In this document: positions 18,064-26,117 of the stretch, piece after piece
Position numbering within the stretch: the first letter of the stretch is position 1
Layout: the number at the start of each line of letters is the position of its first letter
Assembly (NCBI GenBank): GCA_007129255.1
Contig: SKVW01000231.1
Location: forward strand, 1 to 35,035
Source of the DNA: Bacteroidales bacterium
GTDB lineage: Bacteria > Bacteroidota > Bacteroidia > Bacteroidales > UBA7960
Direction of reading: 5' to 3'
Length of the DNA stretch: 35,035 bases
Translations under genes and position numbers: made by a program
The notes under the pieces: model-generated
Told to the model about the DNA's origin: nothing
Seen by the model: the letters and a program-made list of their open reading frames with translations, nothing else
Databases searched by the model: none

Positions 18064-18558
18064 TTAATTCAGGATAACCTTTTCAAGCTCTCCGTTGACA
18101 AAGCGCGTATTTTTCTCCTTGTCGCTGAATTCTTCCTGCAACACTTTTTCGGCCATATCTACCGATAAACTGGCAATCTGGTGCTTTATTTCAAGCATGG
18201 CCGATTTTTTTTGCACCTCAATGGCATTGCGCGCATTCTCTAAAAGTTGATGGGCATCATCACCGGCCTTTATGCGGGCTTCCCGCAGCACATTCTCGGC
18301 TTCGGTTTTTGCCCTGACAAGTAGCTCCTGATGCTGTTTATCGGCCTCGGCAACTTTTTGTTTTTTCAAAGTCTCCAGTTCTTCCAGCTCCCTTTTGATG
18401 TGCTGGGCGTTACGCAATGAAATGGCAATTTCCCGCTCGCGCTCGCGGATGGTCCCCAAAATAGGGGCCCAGGCAAATTTCCTTAAAATTAACAAAACAA
18501 TACCAAATGACAAGGTCATCCAGAAAATAAGCCCTAATCCGGGTGATAAAAGTTCCAT
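18064..18558 (-). CDS. atpF: F-type ATP synthase b subunit
   Basis: A 164-residue protein with one N-terminal membrane helix (GLIFWMTLSFGIVLLIL), followed by FAWAPILGTIREREREI and a long charged, Ala-rich coiled coil to the end. This is the standard b-subunit layout for the peripheral stalk. Only one b-type gene is present, so a homodimer is expected. It starts 107 bases after atpE; that gap carries a hairpin described separately. A 25-base gap follows to atpH. Confidence 0.94.
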   Translation of the reverse strand: MELLSPGLGLIFWMTLSFGIVLLILRKFAWAPILGTIREREREIAISLRNAQHIKRELEELETLKKQKVAEADKQHQELLVRAKTEAENVLREARIKAGDDAHQLLENARNAIEVQKKSAMLEIKHQIASLSVDMAEKVLQEEFSDKEKNTRFVNGELEKVILN

Positions 18559-18624
18559 GATAACAATATGTTTAAGTGCAACAATATGGTTGAAAATGAC
18601 GATATGCCCTTTCAGCCCGGCAGC

Positions 18625-18665
18625 AAAAAAACCAAACCGGTGATGGTTTTACAAAAACCGGTTTT
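18625..18665 (-). terminator. Hairpin with U tract between atpE and atpF (attenuator candidate)
   Basis: Just after the atpE stop, the transcript can form AAACCGG/CCGGTTT (18664-18634) or a competing AAAACC/GGTTTT hairpin (18650-18628) that runs into a seven-U tract. Placed inside the operon, it would reduce transcription past atpE and so favour the many-copy c subunit. The mechanism is inferred from the sequence. Confidence 0.45.
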
Positions 18666-18929
18666 CTAAACAAATAAAATCAGCAGGCAGACCACGATGG
18701 CAAAAAAGGTTACCCCTTCAATAAGCGCTGCCGAAACAATCATGGACGACCGCAGGTCGTTGCCTGCTTCAGGTTGGCGGGCAATAGACTCCAAGGCCGT
18801 TTTCCCGATCTTTCCGATACCCCAGGAGGCGGCAAATACAGCAATTACAGCTGACAGCCCGGCTCCAAGATTTACCCAGGTGCCAATGATCTCTACAGAG
18901 GCTTCCAATAAAACGAATAATGGTGACAT
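18666..18929 (-). CDS. atpE: F-type ATP synthase c subunit
   Basis: An 87-residue hairpin of two membrane helices (about 18-45 and 60-86) joined by the polar loop SIARQPEAGND with the conserved RQP. The ion-binding carboxylate is E71 in AALIEGVTFF. The Na+ signature is missing: the Gln expected on helix 1 aligns with I38, and E71 is followed by G-V rather than S-T. Proton coupling is therefore predicted. The helix 1 glycine repeat is partly replaced by VFAASWGIG. It lies 47 bases after atpB, and a hairpin follows its stop. Confidence 0.94.
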   Translation of the reverse strand: MSPLFVLLEASVEIIGTWVNLGAGLSAVIAVFAASWGIGKIGKTALESIARQPEAGNDLRSSMIVSAALIEGVTFFAIVVCLLILFV

Positions 18930-18976
18930 AATTTTTTTTTTTAGGTTTAACTTAACACTTTTTGATTATTGATTTA

Positions 18977-20152
18977 TCAATGGTGCTCTTCAGGAACAGC
19001 CATTCCAAAAAACAGTGCACTGAATAAGGTAAATACATAGGCCTGCAGGAAAGCCACCAGTAACTCCAGGAATCCCATAAAAACCAGAAATACCAGGGAT
19101 AAAGGAGAAATGGCCATTCCAAATGCATTGCTAACCTCTCCAAGAACAAAGATCAGGCTTACAAAACCCAGGATGATCATGTGTCCTGCCGTGATGTTGG
19201 CAAATAACCTGATCATCAGCACAAAGGGTTTAATGATAACCCCGACCAGCTCTATTAAAGGCATCAGGGGTATGGGTACTTTCAGCCACCATGGCACGCC
19301 GGGGGTGTTGAAAATATGCTGCCAATAACCTTTGTTAGCAAACAGCTGGGTGGTGAAAAATGTGAACATGGCCAGCACCAGGGTAACACTGATATTGCCC
19401 GTAACATTGGCACCCCCCGGGAAAAAGGGAATCAATCCCATGATATTGTTAAAGAAGATAAAAAAGAAAAGAGACAACAAATAAGGCAAAAATCGCTCGT
19501 AATGTTTTGGACCGATGGCAGAAAGAGCAATTTCATCCCTTACAAACAAAACCAGTGGCTCCATAAAGGATTGCAGGCCAGAAGGTACTGCCCTGCTCCC
19601 ATATTGTTTGTATTTTTTCCCCACGCTGATAAATATCAGACATAGCAGAGCGGCGGAAATAAAAATGGAAAGTACATTTTTGGTAATGGAAAAATCCAGT
19701 AACAAAGAGGCTTCAGGATCGGGGGTTTTACCGTCATCCAAAACCCGGATGATACGGTTTTTACGGGGCCCTTCATGGGCAATCCGAAAACCTTTGTAAG
19801 AGGCATATCCATGATCAAACCGACTGCTCAGAAATAGATGAAAGCGTCCTTCATAAAAAAGAATAACCGGAAGCGGAAGAGAAATTTCTTTCGGTCCAAT
19901 ATCAAAAAGGTGCCAGTCGTAAGCATCCAGGATATGGTCAATGATCACCTTCCCTGCATCAAAACCCGGTTCTTTATCGGCAACTTCAGCATATTCTGTA
20001 AGAGAAGGAGGCGGTACCGTGTCGGTTTGCTGAATATTCCCGGCATTGGCAAATAAGGGATTTATGCTGAGGGTGACACAACAAAATACAGCTGTAAAAA
20101 TTAAGCCTGTGAAAACATCCCGCTTTTTCCCTTTCATATGCATTGCAATCAA
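18977..20152 (-). CDS. atpB: F-type ATP synthase a subunit with long N-terminal periplasmic extension
   Basis: A 391-residue protein, well above the roughly 270 residues of E. coli AtpB. Residues about 12-36 look like a signal peptide (VFTGLIFTAVFCCVTLSINPLFA). A polar segment of about 110 residues follows (TEYAEVADKEPGFD, WHLFDIGPKEISLPLPVI) before the conserved core from about 160. The core has FNNIMGLIPFFPGGANVTGN, the essential arginine in VLMIRLFANITAGHM, and the final ELLVAFLQAYVFTLFSALF. Such extended a subunits are usual in Bacteroidota as far as I recall. It forms the ion half-channels with the c ring. Confidence 0.93.
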   Translation of the reverse strand: MIAMHMKGKKRDVFTGLIFTAVFCCVTLSINPLFANAGNIQQTDTVPPPSLTEYAEVADKEPGFDAGKVIIDHILDAYDWHLFDIGPKEISLPLPVILFYEGRFHLFLSSRFDHGYASYKGFRIAHEGPRKNRIIRVLDDGKTPDPEASLLLDFSITKNVLSIFISAALLCLIFISVGKKYKQYGSRAVPSGLQSFMEPLVLFVRDEIALSAIGPKHYERFLPYLLSLFFFIFFNNIMGLIPFFPGGANVTGNISVTLVLAMFTFFTTQLFANKGYWQHIFNTPGVPWWLKVPIPLMPLIELVGVIIKPFVLMIRLFANITAGHMIILGFVSLIFVLGEVSNAFGMAISPLSLVFLVFMGFLELLVAFLQAYVFTLFSALFFGMAVPEEHH

Positions 20153-20226
20153 ATTGGATTTGATGGTGCAAGATAGGAATTAATTTTTTTCAAAAACCTC
20201 ACGAAAACACTTAATTTACAAACAAT

Positions 20227-20616
20227 TTATGGGTTTTTTCTATTGTGTAAATCCCGATATACACTCATCACCTCGAAAATTGTGAATAAAAAATAAAAAA
20301 CAAAAAAGGTTATGATAAAGGCTACCGCATCATCAGGTCTGGAAAAAGCATAAAAAAGTATTATCCCTATATACAACAGGAATCGGGCCATGTTTATGGC
20401 GAGAAAAACCTGGGAGAAAAGCTTGTCTCTTTTTTGAGTAATCCGGGCAAGAATATACTTGGAAAGTAAGGCCAGTAAGAAGAAAAACGGCACAAAAAAG
20501 TAAAAGGCTTCTGAAACCAGAAAATCAGGAGCCAACCATGCAAACAATGCATAAACAGCAAAAAGTATTACCGAATAAGCAGCCAGGTTAATGGTGAATT
20601 TCCGGAAATTGATCAT
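20227..20616 (-). CDS. Small membrane protein in the atpI position
   Basis: A 129-residue protein with four predicted membrane helices (about 10-28, 38-56, 72-92 and 97-115) and a basic C-terminal tail (YRDLHNRKN). It lies 74 bases upstream of atpB on the same strand, the place usually held by AtpI, a c-ring assembly helper. Sequence similarity to classical AtpI is not obvious, so the role is inferred from position. It starts only about 25 bases after a strong terminator, which leaves little room for its own promoter. Confidence 0.6.
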   Translation of the reverse strand: MINFRKFTINLAAYSVILFAVYALFAWLAPDFLVSEAFYFFVPFFFLLALLSKYILARITQKRDKLFSQVFLAINMARFLLYIGIILFYAFSRPDDAVAFIITFFVFYFLFTIFEVMSVYRDLHNRKNP

Positions 20617-20640
20617 GGGAGAAAAGCTTGAAGGATATTA

Positions 20641-20669
20641 AAAAAATGCCGGGAAGTTTTCCCGGCATT
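20641..20669 (-). terminator. Strong rho-independent terminator after bactofilin
   Basis: On the minus strand, AATGCCGGGAA and TTCCCGGCATT form a perfect 11-bp stem with a 3-nt loop, followed by a U tract. It lies 8 bases after the bactofilin stop and about 25 bases before the atpI-position gene. Confidence 0.85.
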
Positions 20670-20677
20670 GCATTGAC

Positions 20678-21109
20678 TTATCTTTGCTCGGCTTTTACCG
20701 ATTCGCCGGGTTTGGGTTTTGATTCCTCCTTGCCGGGCGAGTCCCCTTTATCCATAGAACAAGAGCCGGTAAACCTGGCTCCGGGCTCAATGGCCAGTTT
20801 GTTGGTAATAATTTCTCCAAAAAGACGGGCACTTGCTTTAAGGGTCAAAAGCTCAGATACCTCTACCTTGGCACGGATCTTTCCTGACAAATCAGCATTC
20901 TGGCAAATGATATCGCCTTCTACCACTCCGGTGGTGCCTACTACGATTTTACCCTTCGAACGTACCTCTCCGGATAAAGTTCCGTCAACGCGAATATCGC
21001 CACTGGAGGATACCTCTCCTTTTATAGTGGTACCGGTACCTATCAAATTTATCGAAGTGTGATCGGGTTCTTGTTGTTTGGCCATTGTATTTTTCTTTTT
21101 ACTGAACAT
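20678..21109 (-). CDS. Bactofilin (polymer-forming cytoskeletal protein)
   Basis: A 143-residue protein with the beta-helical DUF583 core. It starts at about residue 18 (TSINLIGTGTTIKGEVSSSGDIRVDGTLSGEV) and runs to about 115 through regular G..(I/V)..G turns (KGKIVVGTTGVVEGDIICQNADLSGKI). A disordered, charged C-terminal tail ends in KAEQR. It should polymerise without nucleotide into filaments at the inner face of the membrane. Bactofilins often partner with M23 peptidases; one lies about 3 kb away. It is downstream of sprE/porW by 68 bases and ends at a terminator. Confidence 0.92.
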   Translation of the reverse strand: MFSKKKNTMAKQQEPDHTSINLIGTGTTIKGEVSSSGDIRVDGTLSGEVRSKGKIVVGTTGVVEGDIICQNADLSGKIRAKVEVSELLTLKASARLFGEIITNKLAIEPGARFTGSCSMDKGDSPGKEESKPKPGESVKAEQR

Positions 21110-21177
21110 TATATTTATTAATTAAGAATTGACGCACCGACAAAAGTAAAACAAAAAGGTTTTTTTCCAAAGTACCT

Positions 21178-23802
21178 CTATTTATTTAAATATTTTACTT
21201 TGAAAAATTCAAGGTAATCATCCAGGTTTCTCTCCTGGTAAAAGATCGGGTAGTTTTCCACAGAAATAATAAAGCCTTGAAGGGCATCAGGATCATAACT
21301 GCCTATGGTTTCCGAATTGATAATGGCGTTATAATACTCCATCCCTTTTTCCTTGTCCGAAAAATTGGTGATGGTGGTTATTTGTCTGCGCTCATCAAGG
21401 AAAATATTGCTCAAAGAAAGGTCACGCTCAGGAAACGAATCTTGGTTGAACTCATTGATGAAATTACGCAACTGGGCCGGTTCTACGTTGAGCACATCCA
21501 CCACAAAAACGAAAAAGTGCGCAGCATCTTCATTTTCGGAAAACACCGAAACAAACGGCTCGTGGTCAGGATCTTCAAAGGTTTCCTGCGCTACTTCATC
21601 ATCAAACAGGAGCATATTCGTATCCAGAGAGGCCAGCAGGTCGGTAGCACGCTCATGCACCGGGTAGCCCTCAAAATCAATCAGGATGTTTTCCAGCTCA
21701 TGCCTGAATTGTTGGCGGCTACCGGTTTTACCCACCGATAAAGCTTTCAGATAGGAAAACTTGCTGCGTAACGCAAGGGAAATATCCATGGTATCCGCAG
21801 CCTGGGCGTGTTGTTTTACCAGATCAAAGTTCTCTGAGAAAAAGGCGTTGTAAGCTTCATTGTATAGTCGGTTGGCATATTCCTCTCTTTTTTTCAGATT
21901 TTCAATGTAATCCGGGTCTCCAAGTATTTTCGCAAAATCACTTTCGGGAAACTCATTGATCAACCTGTTTTTAAAAGTCTGGGCGCGGGTTTGCTCGCCG
22001 GTTTCCTGGCTGAGGGTATACAGGTAATAATAGGCATAAAGCTTTCGCTCGGTGTCCGGAAAGCGGGAAACCAGGGTTTCAAGACTGGTGATGGCCCTGG
22101 GGTAATCTTCGAGCCGGTCTTTAAAGATCATTCCTTTGTTATAATAGGCCCGTGCAATACGATCATTGGATTGCTCCATCATTTCAGGAGTGGTAGGGAT
22201 ATTTCTCAGGTAACGGTTCCGGTCAAGGGGGCTGCCATCTTCATCCATTTCATCGGGGTCGTCCCACTCCCCTTCTCCAAAATCGAAAGAAACTGTTTGT
22301 TTATTGCTGATGCGCCATAAATCTTCCAGGGGCCTTTCGCCAAATTTGGCATAGAACTCGGTTTGTCCAAAACTGATGGCAGATGGATTGTAGAAATACC
22401 AGCCTCCGTCGCGTCCCCCATCACCGGGTCTGCGCGAACGGGCCATTTGCTGGGCCGTTTGCATGCGCTGGCGTTCTTCCTCCCGCTGCCTTTGCTCTTC
22501 TTCCCTGATTTTGGCAATTACTTTATCTACAATGGCATTACGCTCAGCGGCAGTCATCCCGGCCAGACGCTGAAGCGAATCTTCCCTTTCAATCATGTTG
22601 ATGTTGCGGGCAAGGTCGCTCAGGATGGTTTGCTTTTCACTGATCTTCTGAAAATTTTCAAAATTCTGCGGCAAAAAGGTAATGGTGCTGTCATAATATT
22701 TGCTGGCTTTCAGGTATTCAGGCTGCTCAAAATAAATTTCTCCAAGCCGCAAAAAAGAAAGTCCTTTCTGGGTGTTGTTGCCATCACTAACCGCAGCAGA
22801 CTGCTTATAGTTATTTATTGCCTCCTTTTGATTGCCTTCTCTTTTGGAAAGTTCGGCCAGTGCATAATAAATCTGGTCGCGGTAGTCGCGGTTTTTGTCA
22901 TCGCGCAGCATGCGTTCCAGGCCTTCCCGTATGTCTCTGCTGCTGCCGGTTGCCGGATCAAAGGCCCTCGCCATATTGATACGCGCCTGAAATGCCATGT
23001 CGAAGGTAGGGTTCATGCGCAACACCCTGGCGTAGGTTTGCTGGGCATTGGCATACTCTTCTGAGTGATGATACAACTGGGCCTTGATAAATGTAAGGCG
23101 TGAACGCTCCCGCCGGCTGCGGGTTTTGTCAATGCCCCTGTCAAGAAAAGGGATAGCCTGCATGTAATTACCCTGCCGGATATGATAATCGGCAAAAGCC
23201 AAATGATAAAGGCGGGCCCCTTCATCACTGAGCAACCCCTCCCTGTAATCGGATCTTGTCAGTTCCAGCATTTGGCGGGCATTGTCAAAACGTTCCTGTT
23301 CATTATAGGCCTTGGCAATCCACACTTTGGATTCATAGGCAGGGTCCGTATCGTATTGCCTGATGATATATTCAAAAGTAAGAATGGCCAGGTTATAGTC
23401 TCTTTTAAAAAAGTGCGAACGGGCAATCAGAAAGTAAGATTCATCTATCCATTTATTGTATTCTATCCCCCGGATATTCATGGAGTGTCTTCTGATAACG
23501 ATACTGGCTTTCTGGTAAGTAATATCCATATTACCCTGTACAGACCGTGCCTGCTGTTCATCTCCATAGCGGAAAACACTCAATACCTGTTCATAATTGT
23601 CCTCATGGGCCTGTGAAAGTTGTTCCACTCCCTGTCTGAAACTCTCCCTGGCATTCCAAAAACCATTATATTTGGCACTGATGGTATGATAATTACGGTT
23701 GAGCCAGGTGTTTTTCTGGGTAGAACAACCCCAGAAAAACAGCACTAAAAATAATAATGTTACAATCCGGGCTATATGCGGAAAAAAAGGATGTTTTTTC
23801 AA
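21178..23802 (-). CDS. sprE: SprE/PorW-type T9SS lipoprotein with TPR repeats
   Basis: An 874-residue lipoprotein. The signal ends at FFWGC with Cys26, the lipidation site, followed directly by the family start STQKNTWLNRNYHTISAKYNG. Residues about 100-420 are tetratricopeptide repeats, then a Gln/Arg/Glu-rich coiled region at about 435-470. The family block WYFYNPSAISFGQTEF, with GERPLEDLWRISNK, lies near 480-520, and a second TPR-like stretch follows. This pattern matches SprE (Flavobacterium) and PorW (Porphyromonas), needed for T9SS function and gliding. The sorting-domain protein at 2918 implies a T9SS in this organism. It is upstream of bactofilin on the same strand. Confidence 0.87.
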   Translation of the reverse strand: MKKHPFFPHIARIVTLLFLVLFFWGCSTQKNTWLNRNYHTISAKYNGFWNARESFRQGVEQLSQAHEDNYEQVLSVFRYGDEQQARSVQGNMDITYQKASIVIRRHSMNIRGIEYNKWIDESYFLIARSHFFKRDYNLAILTFEYIIRQYDTDPAYESKVWIAKAYNEQERFDNARQMLELTRSDYREGLLSDEGARLYHLAFADYHIRQGNYMQAIPFLDRGIDKTRSRRERSRLTFIKAQLYHHSEEYANAQQTYARVLRMNPTFDMAFQARINMARAFDPATGSSRDIREGLERMLRDDKNRDYRDQIYYALAELSKREGNQKEAINNYKQSAAVSDGNNTQKGLSFLRLGEIYFEQPEYLKASKYYDSTITFLPQNFENFQKISEKQTILSDLARNINMIEREDSLQRLAGMTAAERNAIVDKVIAKIREEEQRQREEERQRMQTAQQMARSRRPGDGGRDGGWYFYNPSAISFGQTEFYAKFGERPLEDLWRISNKQTVSFDFGEGEWDDPDEMDEDGSPLDRNRYLRNIPTTPEMMEQSNDRIARAYYNKGMIFKDRLEDYPRAITSLETLVSRFPDTERKLYAYYYLYTLSQETGEQTRAQTFKNRLINEFPESDFAKILGDPDYIENLKKREEYANRLYNEAYNAFFSENFDLVKQHAQAADTMDISLALRSKFSYLKALSVGKTGSRQQFRHELENILIDFEGYPVHERATDLLASLDTNMLLFDDEVAQETFEDPDHEPFVSVFSENEDAAHFFVFVVDVLNVEPAQLRNFINEFNQDSFPERDLSLSNIFLDERRQITTITNFSDKEKGMEYYNAIINSETIGSYDPDALQGFIISVENYPIFYQERNLDDYLEFFKVKYLNK

Positions 23803-24028
23803 AACTTAAAGGCCTTATTGTTTTCTTAAGGATAACTTTTATTTTGCAAATTTATTTTATTTCAGCCAATGTTTTAGGCTTAACAGTTTTTTACACTGAA
23901 AAATCAGAGAAGTTTTTTGCAAACCAAAAGGAAAAACCATTTTATTTGCGAAATTTGCAACGCAAAACCATAAGGCCGGAATTTTGTAATTTTACAGGCT
24001 TGTATAGTTGCATTTCCAATTTCATATC

Positions 24029-24904
24029 ATGGCAAAAAACGTCAAAAAAAAACACACCTTTTTTCGCAAGCTTCACGACAAGTATCGTTTGGTTTTAATG
24101 GACGACGAAACTTTTGAAGAAAGGCTTTCCTTTCGTTTGACCCGCTTCAACGTTTTTATCTTTTTTGGCACTTTAAGCATCTTTTTGGTGATCGCAACCA
24201 CCTACCTGATCGCATTTACTCCTTTACGTGAATACATTCCCGGGTATGCCGATTTCAATACCCGCAAAGTACTGAGGGAGCTCATGCTAAGGGCAGACTC
24301 CCTGGAAGTGGAGTTGCGGCAAAAAGACCTTTATTTTCAAAACATCCGTAATATTGTTGAAGGCCGTGAAGTAGAGGAACAATATTCCGATACGGTAATG
24401 AGCCAGGAATATTTTGAAATTGACGAATTGCCCCGTTCAAGGGAAGATTCTATTTTAAGAGCCGAAATGGAAGCCATTGAAAATTATAATGAATGGGTGA
24501 GCGAAGAAGTAAGACCCACTCAAACCGCCATAACACAGTCATTTTTCTTCCCCCCGGTACAGGGAATAATTACAAGCTTTTTTGACCCGGCCAATAATCA
24601 TTATGGGCTGGATATCGTGGCCGATAAAAATGAAGCTATTAAAGCTACCCTTGACGGCACGGTCATTTTCTCAACCTGGACCCTTGAAACCGGTTACAAC
24701 ATCGGATTGCAGCATAGCAACAACCTGGTTTCCGTTTATAAACACAACAGTACATTGCTTAAAAAAGAAGGTGATTTTGTAAGGGCAGGAGAAGTTATCG
24801 CCATCATTGGTGAATCGGGCCTTCACTCTACCGGCACCCACCTGCATTTTGAGCTTTGGCATAATGGTGTGCCTGTAAATCCCCTGGATTATATTGTTTT
24901 CTGA
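24029..24904 (+). CDS. M23-family peptidoglycan endopeptidase, membrane anchored
   Basis: The ATG at 24029 gives 291 residues; the track's TTG start at 24008 adds seven doubtful residues. A basic cytoplasmic start (KNVKKKHTFFRKL) and one membrane helix at about 40-63 anchor it. A coiled-coil linker runs to about 160, and the LytM domain covers about 170-285. Catalytic residues are present: H191 and D195 (NHYGLDI), H239 (YKHNS), and H271/H273 (GTHLHF). It should be active and cut peptide crosslinks in the periplasm. It is divergent from sprE/porW and bactofilin. Its stop overlaps the dxr start (TGATG), so the two are translated together. Confidence 0.9.
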   Translation: MAKNVKKKHTFFRKLHDKYRLVLMDDETFEERLSFRLTRFNVFIFFGTLSIFLVIATTYLIAFTPLREYIPGYADFNTRKVLRELMLRADSLEVELRQKDLYFQNIRNIVEGREVEEQYSDTVMSQEYFEIDELPRSREDSILRAEMEAIENYNEWVSEEVRPTQTAITQSFFFPPVQGIITSFFDPANNHYGLDIVADKNEAIKATLDGTVIFSTWTLETGYNIGLQHSNNLVSVYKHNSTLLKKEGDFVRAGEVIAIIGESGLHSTGTHLHFELWHNGVPVNPLDYIVF

Positions 24905-26088
24905 TGAGGAATAAACCGAAAAAAAAACTGGCCATCCTGGGATCTACGGGCTCCATCGGCCGGCAGGCTTTGGAGGTGGTAAGGTCATGCCCCGGTCTGT
25001 TCAGCCTGGAAGTTCTTTCTGCCAAAAACAACGCTTCCCTGCTGGTAGAACAGGCCCTGGAGTTTGAGCCCAATGCCGTTGTTATTGGCAATGAAAAACA
25101 CTACCAGGAGGTCAGCGATGCCCTTTCCTCCCTGCCGGTTAAAGTTTTCTCCGGAAAAAAGGCCCTCACCCAAATAATGGAATACACCAGCAGCGATCTG
25201 GTACTTACGGCCATGGTAGGTATTTCGGGACTGGAACCCACCATCAGTGCCATAAAAAATGGCAGGAATATTGCTTTAGCCAATAAAGAAACCCTGGTTG
25301 TTGCAGGTCATATCATCACCAGGCTGGCCCGGGAAAAAGGAGTAAACATCTATCCTGTCGACTCCGAGCATTCTGCAATTTTTCAATGCCTGGCAGGAGA
25401 GTTTCACAATCCCATAGAAAAGATCTATCTCACTGCAAGCGGAGGTCCTTTCCGGGAACATAGCCTGAACGAACTGGAAAAAGTAAAAAAAGAACAAGCC
25501 CTGAAGCATCCCAACTGGGAGATGGGCGATAAGATCACCATTGATTCCGCTACCATGATGAACAAAGGGCTGGAAGTGATTGAAGCAAGATGGCTGTTTG
25601 GGTTAAAACCCCCGCAAATTGGGGTGATTGTCCATCCCCAGTCAATCATCCACTCTATTGTACAGTTTGAAGACGGATCAATGAAAGCACAAATGGGCCT
25701 TCCCGATATGAAATTGCCCATTCAATATGCCCTTGGATACCCCGAGCGCATTAAATCAGATTTTGAACGTTTTGATTTTTTAAATTATCCAAAGTTGACT
25801 TTTGAACAGCCCGATTCCAAAAGGTTCCCCTGCCTGGGCCTGGCTTATAAAGCCCTTGAAAAAGGAGGTAACATCCCCTGTGTGCTCAATGCAGCCAATG
25901 AAGTGGCAGTAGAGGCCTTTTTGAACAACCGGATCGGCTTTTTGCAAATCCCGGAGATCATTGGGCAGTGCATGGAAAAAATTGAATTCATTGACAATCC
26001 AAACCTGGAAGATATTTTACAAACCAATCGAAAGGCCTGCAGCCTGGCCAACGAGCTCATTGAACAAAAAGCAGTAAACCCGCATTAA
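24904..26088 (+). CDS. dxr: 1-deoxy-D-xylulose 5-phosphate reductoisomerase
   Basis: A 394-residue protein of the usual length. The NADPH-binding start is AILGSTGSIGRQALEVV. The substrate and metal site is intact: ANKETLVVAG, PVDSEHSAIFQCL, TASGGPFRE, and GDKITIDSATMMNKGLEVIEA. It makes 2-C-methyl-D-erythritol 4-phosphate, the committed step of the MEP isoprenoid pathway. Its ATG overlaps the M23 peptidase stop, and rseP follows after 29 bases. The dxr-rseP order is common in Bacteroidota. Confidence 0.96.
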   Translation: MRNKPKKKLAILGSTGSIGRQALEVVRSCPGLFSLEVLSAKNNASLLVEQALEFEPNAVVIGNEKHYQEVSDALSSLPVKVFSGKKALTQIMEYTSSDLVLTAMVGISGLEPTISAIKNGRNIALANKETLVVAGHIITRLAREKGVNIYPVDSEHSAIFQCLAGEFHNPIEKIYLTASGGPFREHSLNELEKVKKEQALKHPNWEMGDKITIDSATMMNKGLEVIEARWLFGLKPPQIGVIVHPQSIIHSIVQFEDGSMKAQMGLPDMKLPIQYALGYPERIKSDFERFDFLNYPKLTFEQPDSKRFPCLGLAYKALEKGGNIPCVLNAANEVAVEAFLNNRIGFLQIPEIIGQCMEKIEFIDNPNLEDILQTNRKACSLANELIEQKAVNPH

Positions 26089-26117
26089 TTTGTACAAGTT
26101 TTAAACCCAATATACGA

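Noticed and set aside
18666-18929. Possible Na+-type c subunit
   Set aside because: The Gln on helix 1 and the Ser/Thr after the ion-binding Glu that mark Na+ rotors are absent.
23803-24028. TTGCGAAATTTGCAA near-palindrome in the sprE/M23 divergent gap
   Set aside because: The arms do not match without a bulge and the region is AT-rich, so chance is likely; no clear promoter pair was found there either.
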